A DNA stretch of 64,000 nt, taken from the NCBI RefSeq assembly GCF_020329485.1, contig NZ_JAGKJI010000028.1:1-64000 (forward strand), written 5' to 3'. Positions 17,638 to 25,746 of the stretch are shown piece by piece. The notes under the pieces were generated by a model. It was given only the letters and a program-made list of their open reading frames with translations, did no database searches and had not been told where the DNA came from. Within the stretch, counting starts at the first letter, position 1, and each line of letters opens with the position of its first letter. The stretch comes from Bradyrhizobium cenepequi. GTDB taxonomy: Bacteria > Pseudomonadota > Alphaproteobacteria > Rhizobiales > Xanthobacteraceae. Position numbers and translations under genes: made by a program.

Positions 17638-18918
17638 TCAAGCCCGCAGCGCCTGATCGAGGTCGGTGATCAGATCGTCCTTATCCTCGATGCCGATCGA
17701 GAGCCGGACCACGTCTGGCGCGGCGCCGGACTTGATCTTGGCGGCGTCGTCGAGCTGGCTGTGGGTGGTGGAGGCCGGGTGAATCACCAGCGAGCGGGTA
17801 TCGCCGACATTGGCGAGATGCGAGAACAACTGCAGGTTCGACACCAGGCTGACGCCGGCGTCGTAGCCGCCCTTGAGACTGAAGGTGAACACCGCGCCTG
17901 CGCCCTTCGGCGCATATTTGCGCGCGAGATTGTTGTACTTGTCGCCAGGCAGCCCCGCATAGTTCACCGAGGCTACCGCAGGATGGCCTGCCAGGAATTC
18001 CGCGACCGCTTTCGCGTTGTCGCAATGCTTCTGCATGCGCAGCGGCAGCGTCTCGATGCCGGTCAGGATCATGAAGGCGTTGAACGGTGACAGCGCCGGG
18101 CCAAGATCGCGCAAGCCCAGCACGCGGCAGGCGATCGCGAAGGCGAAATTGCCAAAGGTCTCCTGGATCTTGATGCCGTGATATTCCGGGCGCGGCTCGC
18201 TCAGCATCGGATACTTGTTGTCCTTCGACCAGTCGAAGGTGCCGGCATCGACGATGATGCCGCCGAGCGAGTTGCCGTGGCCGCCCAGGAACTTGGTCAG
18301 CGAGTGCACGACGATGTCGGCGCCGTGGTCGATCGGCTTAATGAGGTAGGGCGTCGCGAGCGTGTTGTCGACGATCAGCGGCACGCCGGCCTTGCGCGCC
18401 ACCGCAGCGATCGCCTCGATATCGGTGACGCTGCCGGCGGGATTGGCGATCGATTCGATGAAGATCGCCTTGGTGTGCGGCGTCACTGCGCGCTCGAAGC
18501 TTTCGATCTCGTCCGGATCGGCCCAGGCGACGTTCCAGCCAAAGCTCTTGAAGGCGTGGGTGAACTGATTGATCGAGCCGCCATAGAGTTTGCGCGCCGC
18601 GATGATCTCGTCGCCGGGCTTCATCAACTGCTGCAGCACGACCACCTGCGCGGCGTGCCCCGAGGCGACCGCGAGCGCCGCGGTGCCGCCTTCGAGGGCG
18701 GCGACGCGCTCCTCCAGCACAGCATTGGTCGGGTTGCCGATGCGGGTATAGATGTTACCGAACGACTGCAGGCCGAACAGCGAGGCCGCATGGTCGGCGT
18801 CGTTGAACACGAATGACGTCGTCTGATAGATCGGCGTCGCCCGCGCGCCGGTGGTGGGATCAGGCTGCGCACCCGCGTGCACTGCGAGGGTCGAAAATCC
18901 CGGAAGGCGATCGGTCAT
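17638..18918 (-). CDS. metY: O-acetylhomoserine aminocarboxypropyltransferase (MetY-type)
   Basis: A 426-residue PLP enzyme of the Cys/Met metabolism family that makes homocysteine from O-acetylhomoserine and sulphide. Signature blocks are TPIYQTTSFVF, FGNIYTRIGNPTNAVLEERV, ALAVASGHAA, FIESIANPAGSVTDIEAIA and VDNTLATPYLIKPIDHGADI. The PLP lysine lies in HSLTKFLGGHG. The acceptor-side block IHPASTTHSQLDD completes it. I start at the ATG at 18918; the frame is open to 18996 but the extra residues do not fit the family. I examined the 150 bp upstream for a SAM-II riboswitch and did not find the conserved core. Confidence 0.93.
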   Translation of the reverse strand: MTDRLPGFSTLAVHAGAQPDPTTGARATPIYQTTSFVFNDADHAASLFGLQSFGNIYTRIGNPTNAVLEERVAALEGGTAALAVASGHAAQVVVLQQLMKPGDEIIAARKLYGGSINQFTHAFKSFGWNVAWADPDEIESFERAVTPHTKAIFIESIANPAGSVTDIEAIAAVARKAGVPLIVDNTLATPYLIKPIDHGADIVVHSLTKFLGGHGNSLGGIIVDAGTFDWSKDNKYPMLSEPRPEYHGIKIQETFGNFAFAIACRVLGLRDLGPALSPFNAFMILTGIETLPLRMQKHCDNAKAVAEFLAGHPAVASVNYAGLPGDKYNNLARKYAPKGAGAVFTFSLKGGYDAGVSLVSNLQLFSHLANVGDTRSLVIHPASTTHSQLDDAAKIKSGAAPDVVRLSIGIEDKDDLITDLDQALRA

Positions 18919-19070
18919 TCTAAGTGTCCTGTCTGCTTGGGTCGGAATGAAATGCGCGGCATGCTGATGGCAGCAATGTCCGCCGTCAAGGCGCATCGCG
19001 GGCTGCGTGCGCGTTCGAAACAGCGTGCTTCGTTATGCCGCGATATCGAAAGAATTGTTTCGTTGTTGCG

Positions 19071-19655
19071 TCACGTCGTCTCGGTCTTGTTCTTTGCGAC
19101 GCGATCGGAAGCCGCGGTCTGGCCACCGCCGACGCTCATCCGGTTCAGCGACAGCCGCATGCCCTGTGTCGGCATCGGTGCGCGCTTGGCACTCAGCGTG
19201 CGCGAATTGACACCCATCCAGGAAATCTCCGACGACAGCCGGCCATATTCGATTTTCGGGCAGCGGTTCATCACGACCTTGATGCCAACAGCTTCGGCCT
19301 TTGCCGCGGCTGCGTCGTCGCGCGCGCCGAGCTGCATCCAGATCACCTTCGGCAATGGCGACAGCCTGAGCGCCTCCTCGACAACCGGCATGATGTGACT
19401 GGAGTTGCGGAAGATGTCGATCATGTCAATCGGCCGGCCGACGTCGGCGAGCGACGCGACGAAGGGCTTGCCGAGCAGGCTCTTGCCGACATAGCCAGGA
19501 TTGACCGGGATCATGTCGTAGCCGCGCTCCGCCAGATATTTGAAGGCGAAATAGCTCGGCCGCACATTGACCGGCGAAGCGCCGACCATCGCGATCGACT
19601 TCACGCTGTTGAGGATGCCGCGGATGTAATTATCGGGGTAGGTGTCGTGGTTCAT
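19071..19655 (-). CDS. CoA-binding domain protein (YccU family)
   Basis: A 194-residue protein with a Rossmann-type CoA_binding domain: IRGILNSVKSIAMVGASPVN (nucleotide loop), YFAFKYLAERGYDMIPVNPG and PKVIWMQLGARDDAAAAKAE. The E. coli relative is YccU. The last 50 residues are low-complexity and polar, and longer than in the minimal domain. The biological role is unknown. It is followed downstream by metY on the same strand, with a gap of about 150 bp between them. In some alphaproteobacteria these neighbours keep company, so a sulphur or CoA role is possible. Confidence 0.85.
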   Translation of the reverse strand: MNHDTYPDNYIRGILNSVKSIAMVGASPVNVRPSYFAFKYLAERGYDMIPVNPGYVGKSLLGKPFVASLADVGRPIDMIDIFRNSSHIMPVVEEALRLSPLPKVIWMQLGARDDAAAAKAEAVGIKVVMNRCPKIEYGRLSSEISWMGVNSRTLSAKRAPMPTQGMRLSLNRMSVGGGQTAASDRVAKNKTETT

Positions 19656-19662
19656 CTTCGAT

Positions 19663-19772
19663 TCCTTCGACCCTCATGGTGAGGAGTGCGGCTACGCGCG
19701 TCTCGAACCATGAGGCCACAGACGGGCCTACATCCTTCGAGACGCCTGCTTCGCAGGCTCCTCAGGATGAGG
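19663..19772. repeat. Palindromic interspersed repeat, family D
   Basis: The element begins TCCTTCGACCCTCATGGTGAGG, shortened here, and ends CTCCTCAGGATGAGG. Inside are CGTCTCGAACCATGAGG and CATCCTTCGAGACGCC, so the two halves are partly complementary. It fills the space between the CoA-binding gene (minus, start at 19655) and the enoyl-CoA hydratase stop (minus, 19774). I recall this repeat as frequent in Bradyrhizobium intergenic DNA. Confidence 0.7.
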
Positions 19773-19773
19773 A

Positions 19774-20595
19774 TCACTTATCCTGCCATTTCGGTTCGCG
19801 CTTCTCGATGAAGGCGCCGATGCCTTCCTCGGCGTCGCGGGCCATCATGTTTTCGGTCATCACCTCGGCGGCGTAGCGGTAGGCATCAGTGAGGCTCATT
19901 TCGGCCTGGCGGTAGAACGCCTCCTTGCCGAGCTTAACGGTGCAGGCGGATTTCAGCGAAACCTTCTGGGCGAGCGCGACCGCCGCATCCCGTTCGGTTC
20001 CGGCTGCTACGACGTGGTTGATGAGCCCGATGTCGCGCGCGGTCGCGGACGAAATCGGCTCGCCCGTGAGCAGCATCTCCATCGCCTGCTTGCGCGGAAC
20101 ATTGCGCGACAGCGCCACCATCGGTGTCGAGCAGAACAGGCCGATATCGACGCCGGGCGTCGCGAAGGTCGCACTTTCCGAGGCGACCGCGAGATCGCAA
20201 CTCGCAACCAGTTGGCAGCCCGCTGCGGTCGCAACGCCCTGGACGGCCGCGACCACCGGCTTCGGCAGACGCACGATCGCCTGCATCATGGCGCTGCAGG
20301 CGTTCATGATGCCAGCGAAATAGACGCGGCCGCGATCGGCATCGCTGCGGCGCGCGGTGAGTTCCTTCATGTCATGGCCTGCCGAGAAGGCAGTGCCGTT
20401 GGCGGCGATGACCACAGCGCGCACGGCGCCATCGTCATGAATCTCCCTGAGCGCGCCATGCAACTCGGCGATCAGTCCTTCGGAGAGGCTGTTGCGCGCG
20501 GCGGGGCGGTTGAGCGTCAGCACGGCGATGCTGCCGACCTGCTCGCGCAGGAGGATTGGCGGTTGCGGCGCTGTGGCGCGGGCGGCTTGGGGCAT
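19774..20595 (-). CDS. Enoyl-CoA hydratase/isomerase family protein
   Basis: A 273-residue crotonase-fold enzyme acting on an acyl-CoA thioester, probably in fatty or organic acid breakdown. Seen are AVLTLNRPAARNSLS, the oxyanion-hole block AFSAGHDMKEL, LPKPVVAAVQGVATAAGCQLVASCDLAVAS (second oxyanion glycine) and ATFATPGVDIGLFCSTP. The catalytic glutamate positions of classical hydratases are not obvious: VDIGLFCSTP replaces the usual E-bearing loop. Specific activity is therefore uncertain. The frame stays open upstream to 21078, overlapping the divergent thioesterase, so I start at the ATG at 20595. It is preceded by GGAG unusually close. Confidence 0.88.
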   Translation of the reverse strand: MPQAARATAPQPPILLREQVGSIAVLTLNRPAARNSLSEGLIAELHGALREIHDDGAVRAVVIAANGTAFSAGHDMKELTARRSDADRGRVYFAGIMNACSAMMQAIVRLPKPVVAAVQGVATAAGCQLVASCDLAVASESATFATPGVDIGLFCSTPMVALSRNVPRKQAMEMLLTGEPISSATARDIGLINHVVAAGTERDAAVALAQKVSLKSACTVKLGKEAFYRQAEMSLTDAYRYAAEVMTENMMARDAEEGIGAFIEKREPKWQDK

Positions 20596-20682
20596 CTCCA
20601 AATTTCCACTAAGGCTTTTTTCAATTACGGCTTGGCCGCAACTTAATGTAACACGCGGACTGAATCGAGGGGCGGGGACGGC

Positions 20683-21111
20683 ATGGCATTGGCGAAAATG
20701 AGTGTGGCTGAATTGGAAAGGTTCCTGCGCGAGGAATTCCCCCAGGCGTTCAGCGCGGACGACATCGTCATCGAGAACGCCGACGGCGAGACCTGTCTTT
20801 TGCGCCAGCGCTACAGCGACAGGATGCTGCGGCCGGGCGGCACGGTGTCGGGCCCGACGCTGATGGGGCTGGCTGATTTCGCGATGTATGTGGTGCTGCT
20901 GTCGGCGATCGGCCCGGTGGGCCTGGCGGTCACCACCAACCTCAACATCAATTTCCTCCGCAAGGGCCAGCCGGGGCAGGACGTGCTGGCGGCGGCGAGG
21001 CTGCTGAAGCTCGGCAAGCGGCTGGCGGTCGGGGAGGTCAACCTGCTTTCGGGCGATTCCCCGGATCCGATTGCGCATGTGACGGCGACCTATTCCATTC
21101 CAAACAAATAG
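20683..21111 (+). CDS. PaaI-like hotdog thioesterase
   Basis: A 142-residue hotdog-fold protein. The block RPGGTVSGPTLMGLADFAMYVVL contains the helix and catalytic aspartate position of PaaI-type acyl-CoA thioesterases. It is followed by AVTTNLNINFLRKGQPGQDV and AHVTATYSIP. Such enzymes hydrolyse small or aromatic acyl-CoAs in the cytoplasm. It is divergent from the enoyl-CoA hydratase gene with 87 bp between starts, so the two may share control in an acyl-CoA pathway. ATG starts at 20683 and 20698 are both plausible. Confidence 0.88.
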   Translation: MALAKMSVAELERFLREEFPQAFSADDIVIENADGETCLLRQRYSDRMLRPGGTVSGPTLMGLADFAMYVVLLSAIGPVGLAVTTNLNINFLRKGQPGQDVLAAARLLKLGKRLAVGEVNLLSGDSPDPIAHVTATYSIPNK

Positions 21112-21183
21112 GGTTTCCAGAGGTATTATCGCACCTTATTTATAAGCTATTGTTTCCATTGTACTAAATTGCATCAATCGGCA

Positions 21184-21212
21184 TTGACGAATTTCATTCG
21201 ATTCTCTAGAAA
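21184..21212 (+). promoter_or_regulatory. Sigma-70-type promoter for rplM-rpsI
   Basis: TTGACG (21184-21189) and TAGAAA (21207-21212) are separated by exactly 17 bp in an AT-rich stretch 58 bp before the rplM start. This is the expected arrangement for a strong housekeeping promoter ahead of a ribosomal protein operon. Confidence 0.6.
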
Positions 21213-21269
21213 GCCGCCAATCCGGCGCCGCGGTTTTGCGCCGAAAACTCCTTTCCACGGACAGTTCAC

Positions 21270-21734
21270 ATGAAAACCTTTTCGGCCAAGCCCGCCGAGG
21301 TGCAGAAGAAGTGGGTCGTGATCGACGCCAAGGGCGTGGTGGTCGGGCGCCTCGCTACCATGGTCGCGATGCGCCTGCGCGGCAAGCATCTGCCCACCTA
21401 CACGCCGCATGTCGATTGCGGCGACAACGTCATCATCGTCAACGCCGCCCACGTCGTGCTGACCGGTCGCAAGCGCGACCAGAAGGTCTACCACAAGCAT
21501 ACCGGCTATATCGGCGGCATCAAGGAGCGCAGCGCAAAGCAGATCCTGGAAGGGCGCTTCCCCGAGCGTGTGGTTGAGAAGGCCATCGAGCGCATGATCC
21601 CGCGCGGCCCGCTCGGCCGCATCCAGATGGGCAATCTGCGCGTCTATCCCGGCGCCGAACATCCGCATGAAGCGCAAAACCCCGAGAAGATCGATTTCGC
21701 TTCCGCGAACCGCAAGAACATGAGGGCCGCCTGA
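21270..21734 (+). CDS. rplM: 50S ribosomal protein L13
   Basis: A 154-residue large-subunit protein that binds 23S rRNA early in assembly. The conserved start KWVVIDAKGVVVGRLATMVA and the blocks CGDNVIIVNAAHVVLTGRK, YHKHTGYIGGIK and MIPRGPLGRIQMGNLRVYPG are all present. Its stop overlaps the rpsI start by one base (TGATG), giving translational coupling with S9, the universal partner of L13. A consensus promoter lies upstream. Confidence 0.98.
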   Translation: MKTFSAKPAEVQKKWVVIDAKGVVVGRLATMVAMRLRGKHLPTYTPHVDCGDNVIIVNAAHVVLTGRKRDQKVYHKHTGYIGGIKERSAKQILEGRFPERVVEKAIERMIPRGPLGRIQMGNLRVYPGAEHPHEAQNPEKIDFASANRKNMRAA

Positions 21735-22210
21735 TGTCCGATACCATGCAGTCCCTCGACCAGCTGGCGCAGCTCAAGCCGGCGGCTCCCGAGGCGCCGA
21801 AATATGTGAAGAAGGTCGACAAGTACGGCCGCGCTTACGCCACCGGCAAGCGCAAGGACGCGGTCGCCCGCGTCTGGGTCAAGCCGGGCTCCGGCAAGAT
21901 CTCCGTCAACACCCGCGACGTCGAAGTCTATTTCGCCCGTCCGGTGCTGCGGATGATGATCCAGCAACCGCTGGTCGCCGCCGCACGCGCCGGTCAGTAT
22001 GACGTGATCTGCACGGTTACCGGCGGCGGCCTGTCCGGCCAGGCCGGTGCGGTGCGCCACGGTATCTCCAAGGCGCTGACCAATTTCGAGCCGGAGCTGC
22101 GCAGCGTCCTGAAAAAGGGCGGCTTCCTCACCCGCGACTCCCGTACGGTCGAGCGCAAGAAGTACGGCCGCGCCAAGGCGCGCAAGTCGTTCCAGTTCTC
22201 GAAGCGCTAA
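21734..22210 (+). CDS. rpsI: 30S ribosomal protein S9
   Basis: This 158-residue protein has an N-terminal extension of about 30 residues before the S9 core, usual in Alphaproteobacteria. The core reads GRAYATGKRKDAVARVWVKPG. The C-terminal tail RKKYGRAKARKSFQFSKR reaches the decoding centre and contacts the P-site tRNA. It is the second gene of the L13-S9 operon and is followed by a strong intrinsic terminator 30 bp downstream. Confidence 0.98.
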   Translation: MSDTMQSLDQLAQLKPAAPEAPKYVKKVDKYGRAYATGKRKDAVARVWVKPGSGKISVNTRDVEVYFARPVLRMMIQQPLVAAARAGQYDVICTVTGGGLSGQAGAVRHGISKALTNFEPELRSVLKKGGFLTRDSRTVERKKYGRAKARKSFQFSKR

Positions 22211-22240
22211 CCGCTTCATTGCAATTTGCAGCAACTGCGA

Positions 22241-22264
22241 AGGGCGCCGCGAGGCGCCCTTTTT
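22241..22264 (+). terminator. Rho-independent terminator of rplM-rpsI
   Basis: AGGGCGCC-GCGA-GGCGCCCT is a perfect 8-bp stem with a tetraloop, followed by TTTT. It lies 30 bp after the rpsI stop. Confidence 0.9.
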
Positions 22265-22428
22265 GCTGGGCCTTTGCGGATCAATTGTCGCAGTTTTTCT
22301 CGAAAACTTTTGTATGCACGCAAACGGATTGCCAACGCGCAAGGCATAGCTTGAGCGATATTTATGGGCGCTCTCCTTCTTGGATCGCACCTTTGAGAAC
22401 GTGGCATCACACGCTCTAGGCAGGGCTT

Positions 22429-23646
22429 ATGTCGTTCGATATTTCGACGCTTTATCTGTTTGCCACGATGGTGGCTGGAATGCTCGGCGCCATGTTGCTG
22501 TTCTTCGGCAATCAGGAGAAGATTCCGGCGCTGACGTGGTGGGGCAGCGCGTATCTCCTCGGCGCGGCCGCGGTCGCGGCATCGACGATCGCGGGCTCCA
22601 GGCTCGGCGAAATTGCCTCGCTGGCGCTGAATGCAATGGGCTTCATTGCCTGCGGCATGGTGTGGAACGCCGCACGCGTGTTCCATCGCCGCAAGCCGAA
22701 TGTCCCCGGTCTCGTGCTCGGCGCGATCGTGTGGGTCGGCGCCGCGCTGACCTTGCCTCCCGAGCAGCCCATGCTGAAGCTGACCATCGGTGCTGCGATC
22801 ATTGCGATCTACGCGTGCCTCACCGCGGCCGAATTGTGGCGCGAGCGGCGGCGCGCAATGCAGCGGCGCTGGCCTGCACTCGCGGTGCCCGTGCTGCATG
22901 GCTGCGTGTTGCTGCTGCCGATTCTGCTCGGCAATTTCCTGCGTCCGCACGATGCGGCGTTCGGCGACAGCATCTGGCTGACGGTGTTCTCGGTCGAGCT
23001 CATTCTCTATGCGATCGGCACCGTCTTCGTGATCTTCATGCTGGTGTCGGACCGCGAGGTGACCGCGCACAAGACGGCGGCCTCGATGGATCCCCTGACC
23101 GGCATGTTCAACCGCCGCGGCTTTGCCGAGGCCTGCGCGCGGGTGATCGAACGCGAGGCCGAGGCCGGCCGTCCGGTGACGGTGATGATCTTCGATATCG
23201 ACCACTTCAAGTCGATCAACGACCGCTTCGGCCATCCTGCCGGCGACGAGATCCTGAAATTGTTCGCAGCCGTCGTTGTCAACAACCTCCGCCTTACCGA
23301 TCTCTCCGGCCGCATTGGCGGTGAGGAATTCGCGGCGCTGCTGCCGTGCTCGCTGGAGGAGGGCGTGCTCGCCGCCGAACGCGTGCGCGAGACTTTCCAG
23401 GCCTCCGGCATCGTCTGCGACGAAGGCCCGGTCGATACTACCGTCAGCGTCGGCGTTGCCGGCGGGCCGGCCGGCACCGAGCTCGAGGTGCTGCTGGCTG
23501 CCGCCGATACCGCGCTCTATCAGGCCAAGCGCGGCGGCCGTAACCGCGTCGAGGCCGCAGAGGAGTTGCCGCTGTCGCTGGAGAACTGGCGACGCAAGAC
23601 CGCCGGCCTTGCAGCACAGGCGCGCGAGCGGCCGATCGCGGCGTGA
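22429..23646 (+). CDS. Membrane-anchored diguanylate cyclase (GGDEF)
   Basis: A 405-residue protein. About six hydrophobic helices fill residues 5-205, forming an unassigned membrane sensor. A GGDEF domain follows (about 215-370) with DPLTGMFNRRGF, FDIDHFKSINDRFGHPAGDEIL, the active-site GGEEF (297-301) and DTALYQAKRGGRNRV. An inhibitory I-site RLTD (288-291) sits five residues before GGEEF. The enzyme should therefore make cyclic di-GMP and be product-inhibited. No EAL domain follows. Cyclic di-GMP commonly governs polysaccharide and motility, so a link with the polysaccharide cluster is possible but not shown. Confidence 0.93.
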   Translation: MSFDISTLYLFATMVAGMLGAMLLFFGNQEKIPALTWWGSAYLLGAAAVAASTIAGSRLGEIASLALNAMGFIACGMVWNAARVFHRRKPNVPGLVLGAIVWVGAALTLPPEQPMLKLTIGAAIIAIYACLTAAELWRERRRAMQRRWPALAVPVLHGCVLLLPILLGNFLRPHDAAFGDSIWLTVFSVELILYAIGTVFVIFMLVSDREVTAHKTAASMDPLTGMFNRRGFAEACARVIEREAEAGRPVTVMIFDIDHFKSINDRFGHPAGDEILKLFAAVVVNNLRLTDLSGRIGGEEFAALLPCSLEEGVLAAERVRETFQASGIVCDEGPVDTTVSVGVAGGPAGTELEVLLAAADTALYQAKRGGRNRVEAAEELPLSLENWRRKTAGLAAQARERPIAA

Positions 23647-23707
23647 GAGCGATTTGAGGGATGCGGGTAAGATTCCATTTACCATTCGATTCCTTATCAT
23701 CCCGGGT

Positions 23708-23944
23708 ATGGAATCGACCCGCCTTCACAACGCCCAATCCGCCTTTTTGTCGCTCGAAGCTGCTGCCGCCACGGCTCGCGGTGGATTCGGCTGCCTGTTC
23801 TCGACTTCGGATGAATACGAGACCGCGCTGATCGCCGAGCGCCGCGCCCAAGGCCGCTACGGCCGCCCGCGCAGCCCTTGGCCGATGCTGATGTTTGTGG
23901 GCATTGCGCTGATGGTCCTCGGCACGGTGCTCGTGTTCAACTAG
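23708..23944 (+). CDS. Small single-pass membrane protein, unknown function
   Basis: A 78-residue protein starting MESTRLHNAQSAFLSLEAAA. Its middle is polar (DEYETALIAERRAQGRYGRP) and one C-terminal membrane span follows (PMLMFVGIALMVLGTVLVF), a tail-anchored arrangement. Codon use is typical of the neighbourhood and a terminator follows. It is 61 bp downstream of the cyclase on the same strand, so they may be co-transcribed. I do not recognise the family. Confidence 0.65.
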   Translation: MESTRLHNAQSAFLSLEAAAATARGGFGCLFSTSDEYETALIAERRAQGRYGRPRSPWPMLMFVGIALMVLGTVLVFN

Positions 23945-23969
23945 GCTGACGGTACATCCCGCATAGGTG

Positions 23970-23993
23970 AGGGCGCCGGAAGGCGCCTTTTTC
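23970..23993 (+). terminator. Rho-independent terminator after the small membrane protein
   Basis: GGGCGCC-GGAA-GGCGCC forms a GC-rich stem with a GGAA loop, followed by TTTTTC. It lies 26 bp after the stop at 23944. Confidence 0.85.
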
Positions 23994-24043
23994 TTTTCCC
24001 TAAGCTGAGCTAGAGACGGGCTCTTTCCAGGGAGAAGCCCAAA

Positions 24044-24340
24044 ATGGTCACCGAAATTGCACTCATCGACGTCAAGCCAGGCAGCGAAAAAGATTTCGAA
24101 GCCGCGGTGGAGAAAGCGCGGCCGCTGTTTCTGCGCGCCAAGGGCGGCAAGGGCTTCGAGCTGCACAGGTCGATCGAGAAGCCGTCGCGCTACCGGCTGG
24201 TCGCGAAGTGGGAGACGCTGGAGAACCACACCGTCGATTTCCGCAGCTCGGAAGATTTCGCCGCCTGGCGCGCGCTGGTCGGGCCGTTCTTTGCCGCGCC
24301 GCCGGAGGTCGAGCATACCGAGATCGTGGTGACGGCCTGA
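24044..24340 (+). CDS. Antibiotic biosynthesis monooxygenase (ABM) domain protein
   Basis: A 98-residue single-domain protein of the dimeric ferredoxin-like ABM fold: MVTEIALIDVKPGSEKDFE, ARPLFLRAKGGKGFELHRS, YRLVAKWETLENHTVDFRSS and WRALVGPFFAAPPEVEHTE. Members include quinol monooxygenases and heme-degrading proteins as well as many of unknown role. The histidine in ENHTVDFR is often conserved. A GGGAG sequence precedes the ATG. It is convergent with the AI-2E family gene across only 6 bp. Confidence 0.85.
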   Translation: MVTEIALIDVKPGSEKDFEAAVEKARPLFLRAKGGKGFELHRSIEKPSRYRLVAKWETLENHTVDFRSSEDFAAWRALVGPFFAAPPEVEHTEIVVTA

Positions 24341-24346
24341 GGTCGC

Positions 24347-25486
24347 TCACGCGGCCACAGCCGGCTCCTTGGCCTTGAAGTGGTCGATCATGACCTTGGC
24401 GATCGCCATCAGGGGGAGCGCAAGCGCGAGCCCCCAGACCCCGAACACCACCCCAAGCAGGATCTGGAACGCAAACAGCGTGGCAGGCGGAATATCCAGC
24501 GCTTGCCTCTGGATGATCGGGGTGAGTATGTAGCTCTCCATCGCGTGCACGCCGAGGAACAGCAGGAAGGCGGAGAGCGCCGCGATCCAGCCCGAGGCAA
24601 GGCTTGCCAGCACCACGATCAATCCGCCCAGGATCGCGCCCACCGTCGGAATGAAGGCGAGCAGGCCGGCCTGGATCCCCAGGATGAACGAGCTCTGGAT
24701 GCCGATGATCGAAAGCCCGATCCAGGTGACGAAGAACACCGCGCCCATGGTGATGATCTGGGCGATCAGCCAGCGCTCCAGCGTGTCACCGATACGGTCG
24801 ACGATGATGGTGGCCTGCTCGCGATGCCTGGCCGGCATCACGAATAACAGCCCGGCGCGGTAGACGCTGGGCTGGGCGGCGAAGGCAAGGCCGAGAAACA
24901 GCACGATGAAGAAGTTGCCGACCGCGCTCACGGTGCCGAGCAGCACCTTGAGGGTCTGGCTGATGATCGCGCCACCGCTGGAGGCGAGCGCGCCGGCGCT
25001 TGGGAGACTGTGGGTTGCCGCTGCGCCCGGCGTCGTTGGCGTCGACGAGTCCGTCGGTACGGAAGACTGGTTGCTGAAATCGAGATAGCTGGTGTCGACA
25101 CCGTGCTGCTCGAGGAGGGATTTCACGTACACCAGTTGCGACTTGATGGTGTCGCTGAGCGCGGAGGCCTGCTGGGCGATGGTGGCCCCGCCGAGGAAGA
25201 CGACGCCTGACAACAGCGCCGCCAGCGCGAGGCAGACGATGGTCAGCCGCAGCGCATGCGGCAGCTTGACCATGTGGCCGAGCAGATTGGTGAGGGCGTT
25301 GAGCGCCACGCCGAGCAGGACCCCGGCGAAGATCAGGAACAGTGTCGCCGCGTAATGCCAGGCAAGGGCGAGCAGCGCCGCGAACAGCACGATGGCGATG
25401 CCGCCGACGCTGATCGCCCACGCCAAGTCGCTGCGGGCCCGAAGATGGTCGCCGCCCGGTAGTCTCACATTGATTCCTTCGCGCAT
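24347..25486 (-). CDS. AI-2E family transporter (PerM/TqsA family)
   Basis: A 379-residue membrane protein with about eight helices in the family's layout. There are two N-terminal pairs, a long soluble region (about 95-175, with a Ser/Thr/Pro-rich insert) and then IGLSIIGIQSSFILGIQAGLLAFIP (split here) leading into the conserved GAILGGLIVVLAS and LTPIIQRQALDIPP. Members export autoinducer-2 or act as ion/proton antiporters, and substrate cannot be inferred. The Ser/Thr/Pro insert (VPTDSSTPTTPGAAATHSLP) is longer than I expect and may be lineage-specific. Confidence 0.88.
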   Translation of the reverse strand: MREGINVRLPGGDHLRARSDLAWAISVGGIAIVLFAALLALAWHYAATLFLIFAGVLLGVALNALTNLLGHMVKLPHALRLTIVCLALAALLSGVVFLGGATIAQQASALSDTIKSQLVYVKSLLEQHGVDTSYLDFSNQSSVPTDSSTPTTPGAAATHSLPSAGALASSGGAIISQTLKVLLGTVSAVGNFFIVLFLGLAFAAQPSVYRAGLLFVMPARHREQATIIVDRIGDTLERWLIAQIITMGAVFFVTWIGLSIIGIQSSFILGIQAGLLAFIPTVGAILGGLIVVLASLASGWIAALSAFLLFLGVHAMESYILTPIIQRQALDIPPATLFAFQILLGVVFGVWGLALALPLMAIAKVMIDHFKAKEPAVAA

Positions 25487-25746
25487 CGATTGTTCTCACT
25501 TTGGCGTCAACATTCCACCAGGATCAAGCCGCGGCACATGTGCCGGTTTGCCGCTGTCCTGCGCGGGCGATGGCCGGCCGGACAGCGCCCGGTTCGGGGT
25601 CACGAAGGCGCTATCTGCTCCCGGCCTGCGCACCACGCCGATGTGATCCGCGGGCACAGTATGTTGATTACCGGCGAAATCGGGAGCATTATCGCCTCGG
25701 AACCGTGACAAACATAGAAAATCATTCCTACGCGAGATACTGAACA

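Noticed and set aside
18919..19070. SAM-II riboswitch expected ahead of metY
   Set aside because: The conserved core and pseudoknot pairing were not found on the minus strand.
20596..21078. N-terminal extension of the enoyl-CoA hydratase frame
   Set aside because: It overlaps the divergent thioesterase gene, which has clear hotdog motifs, and lacks crotonase similarity.
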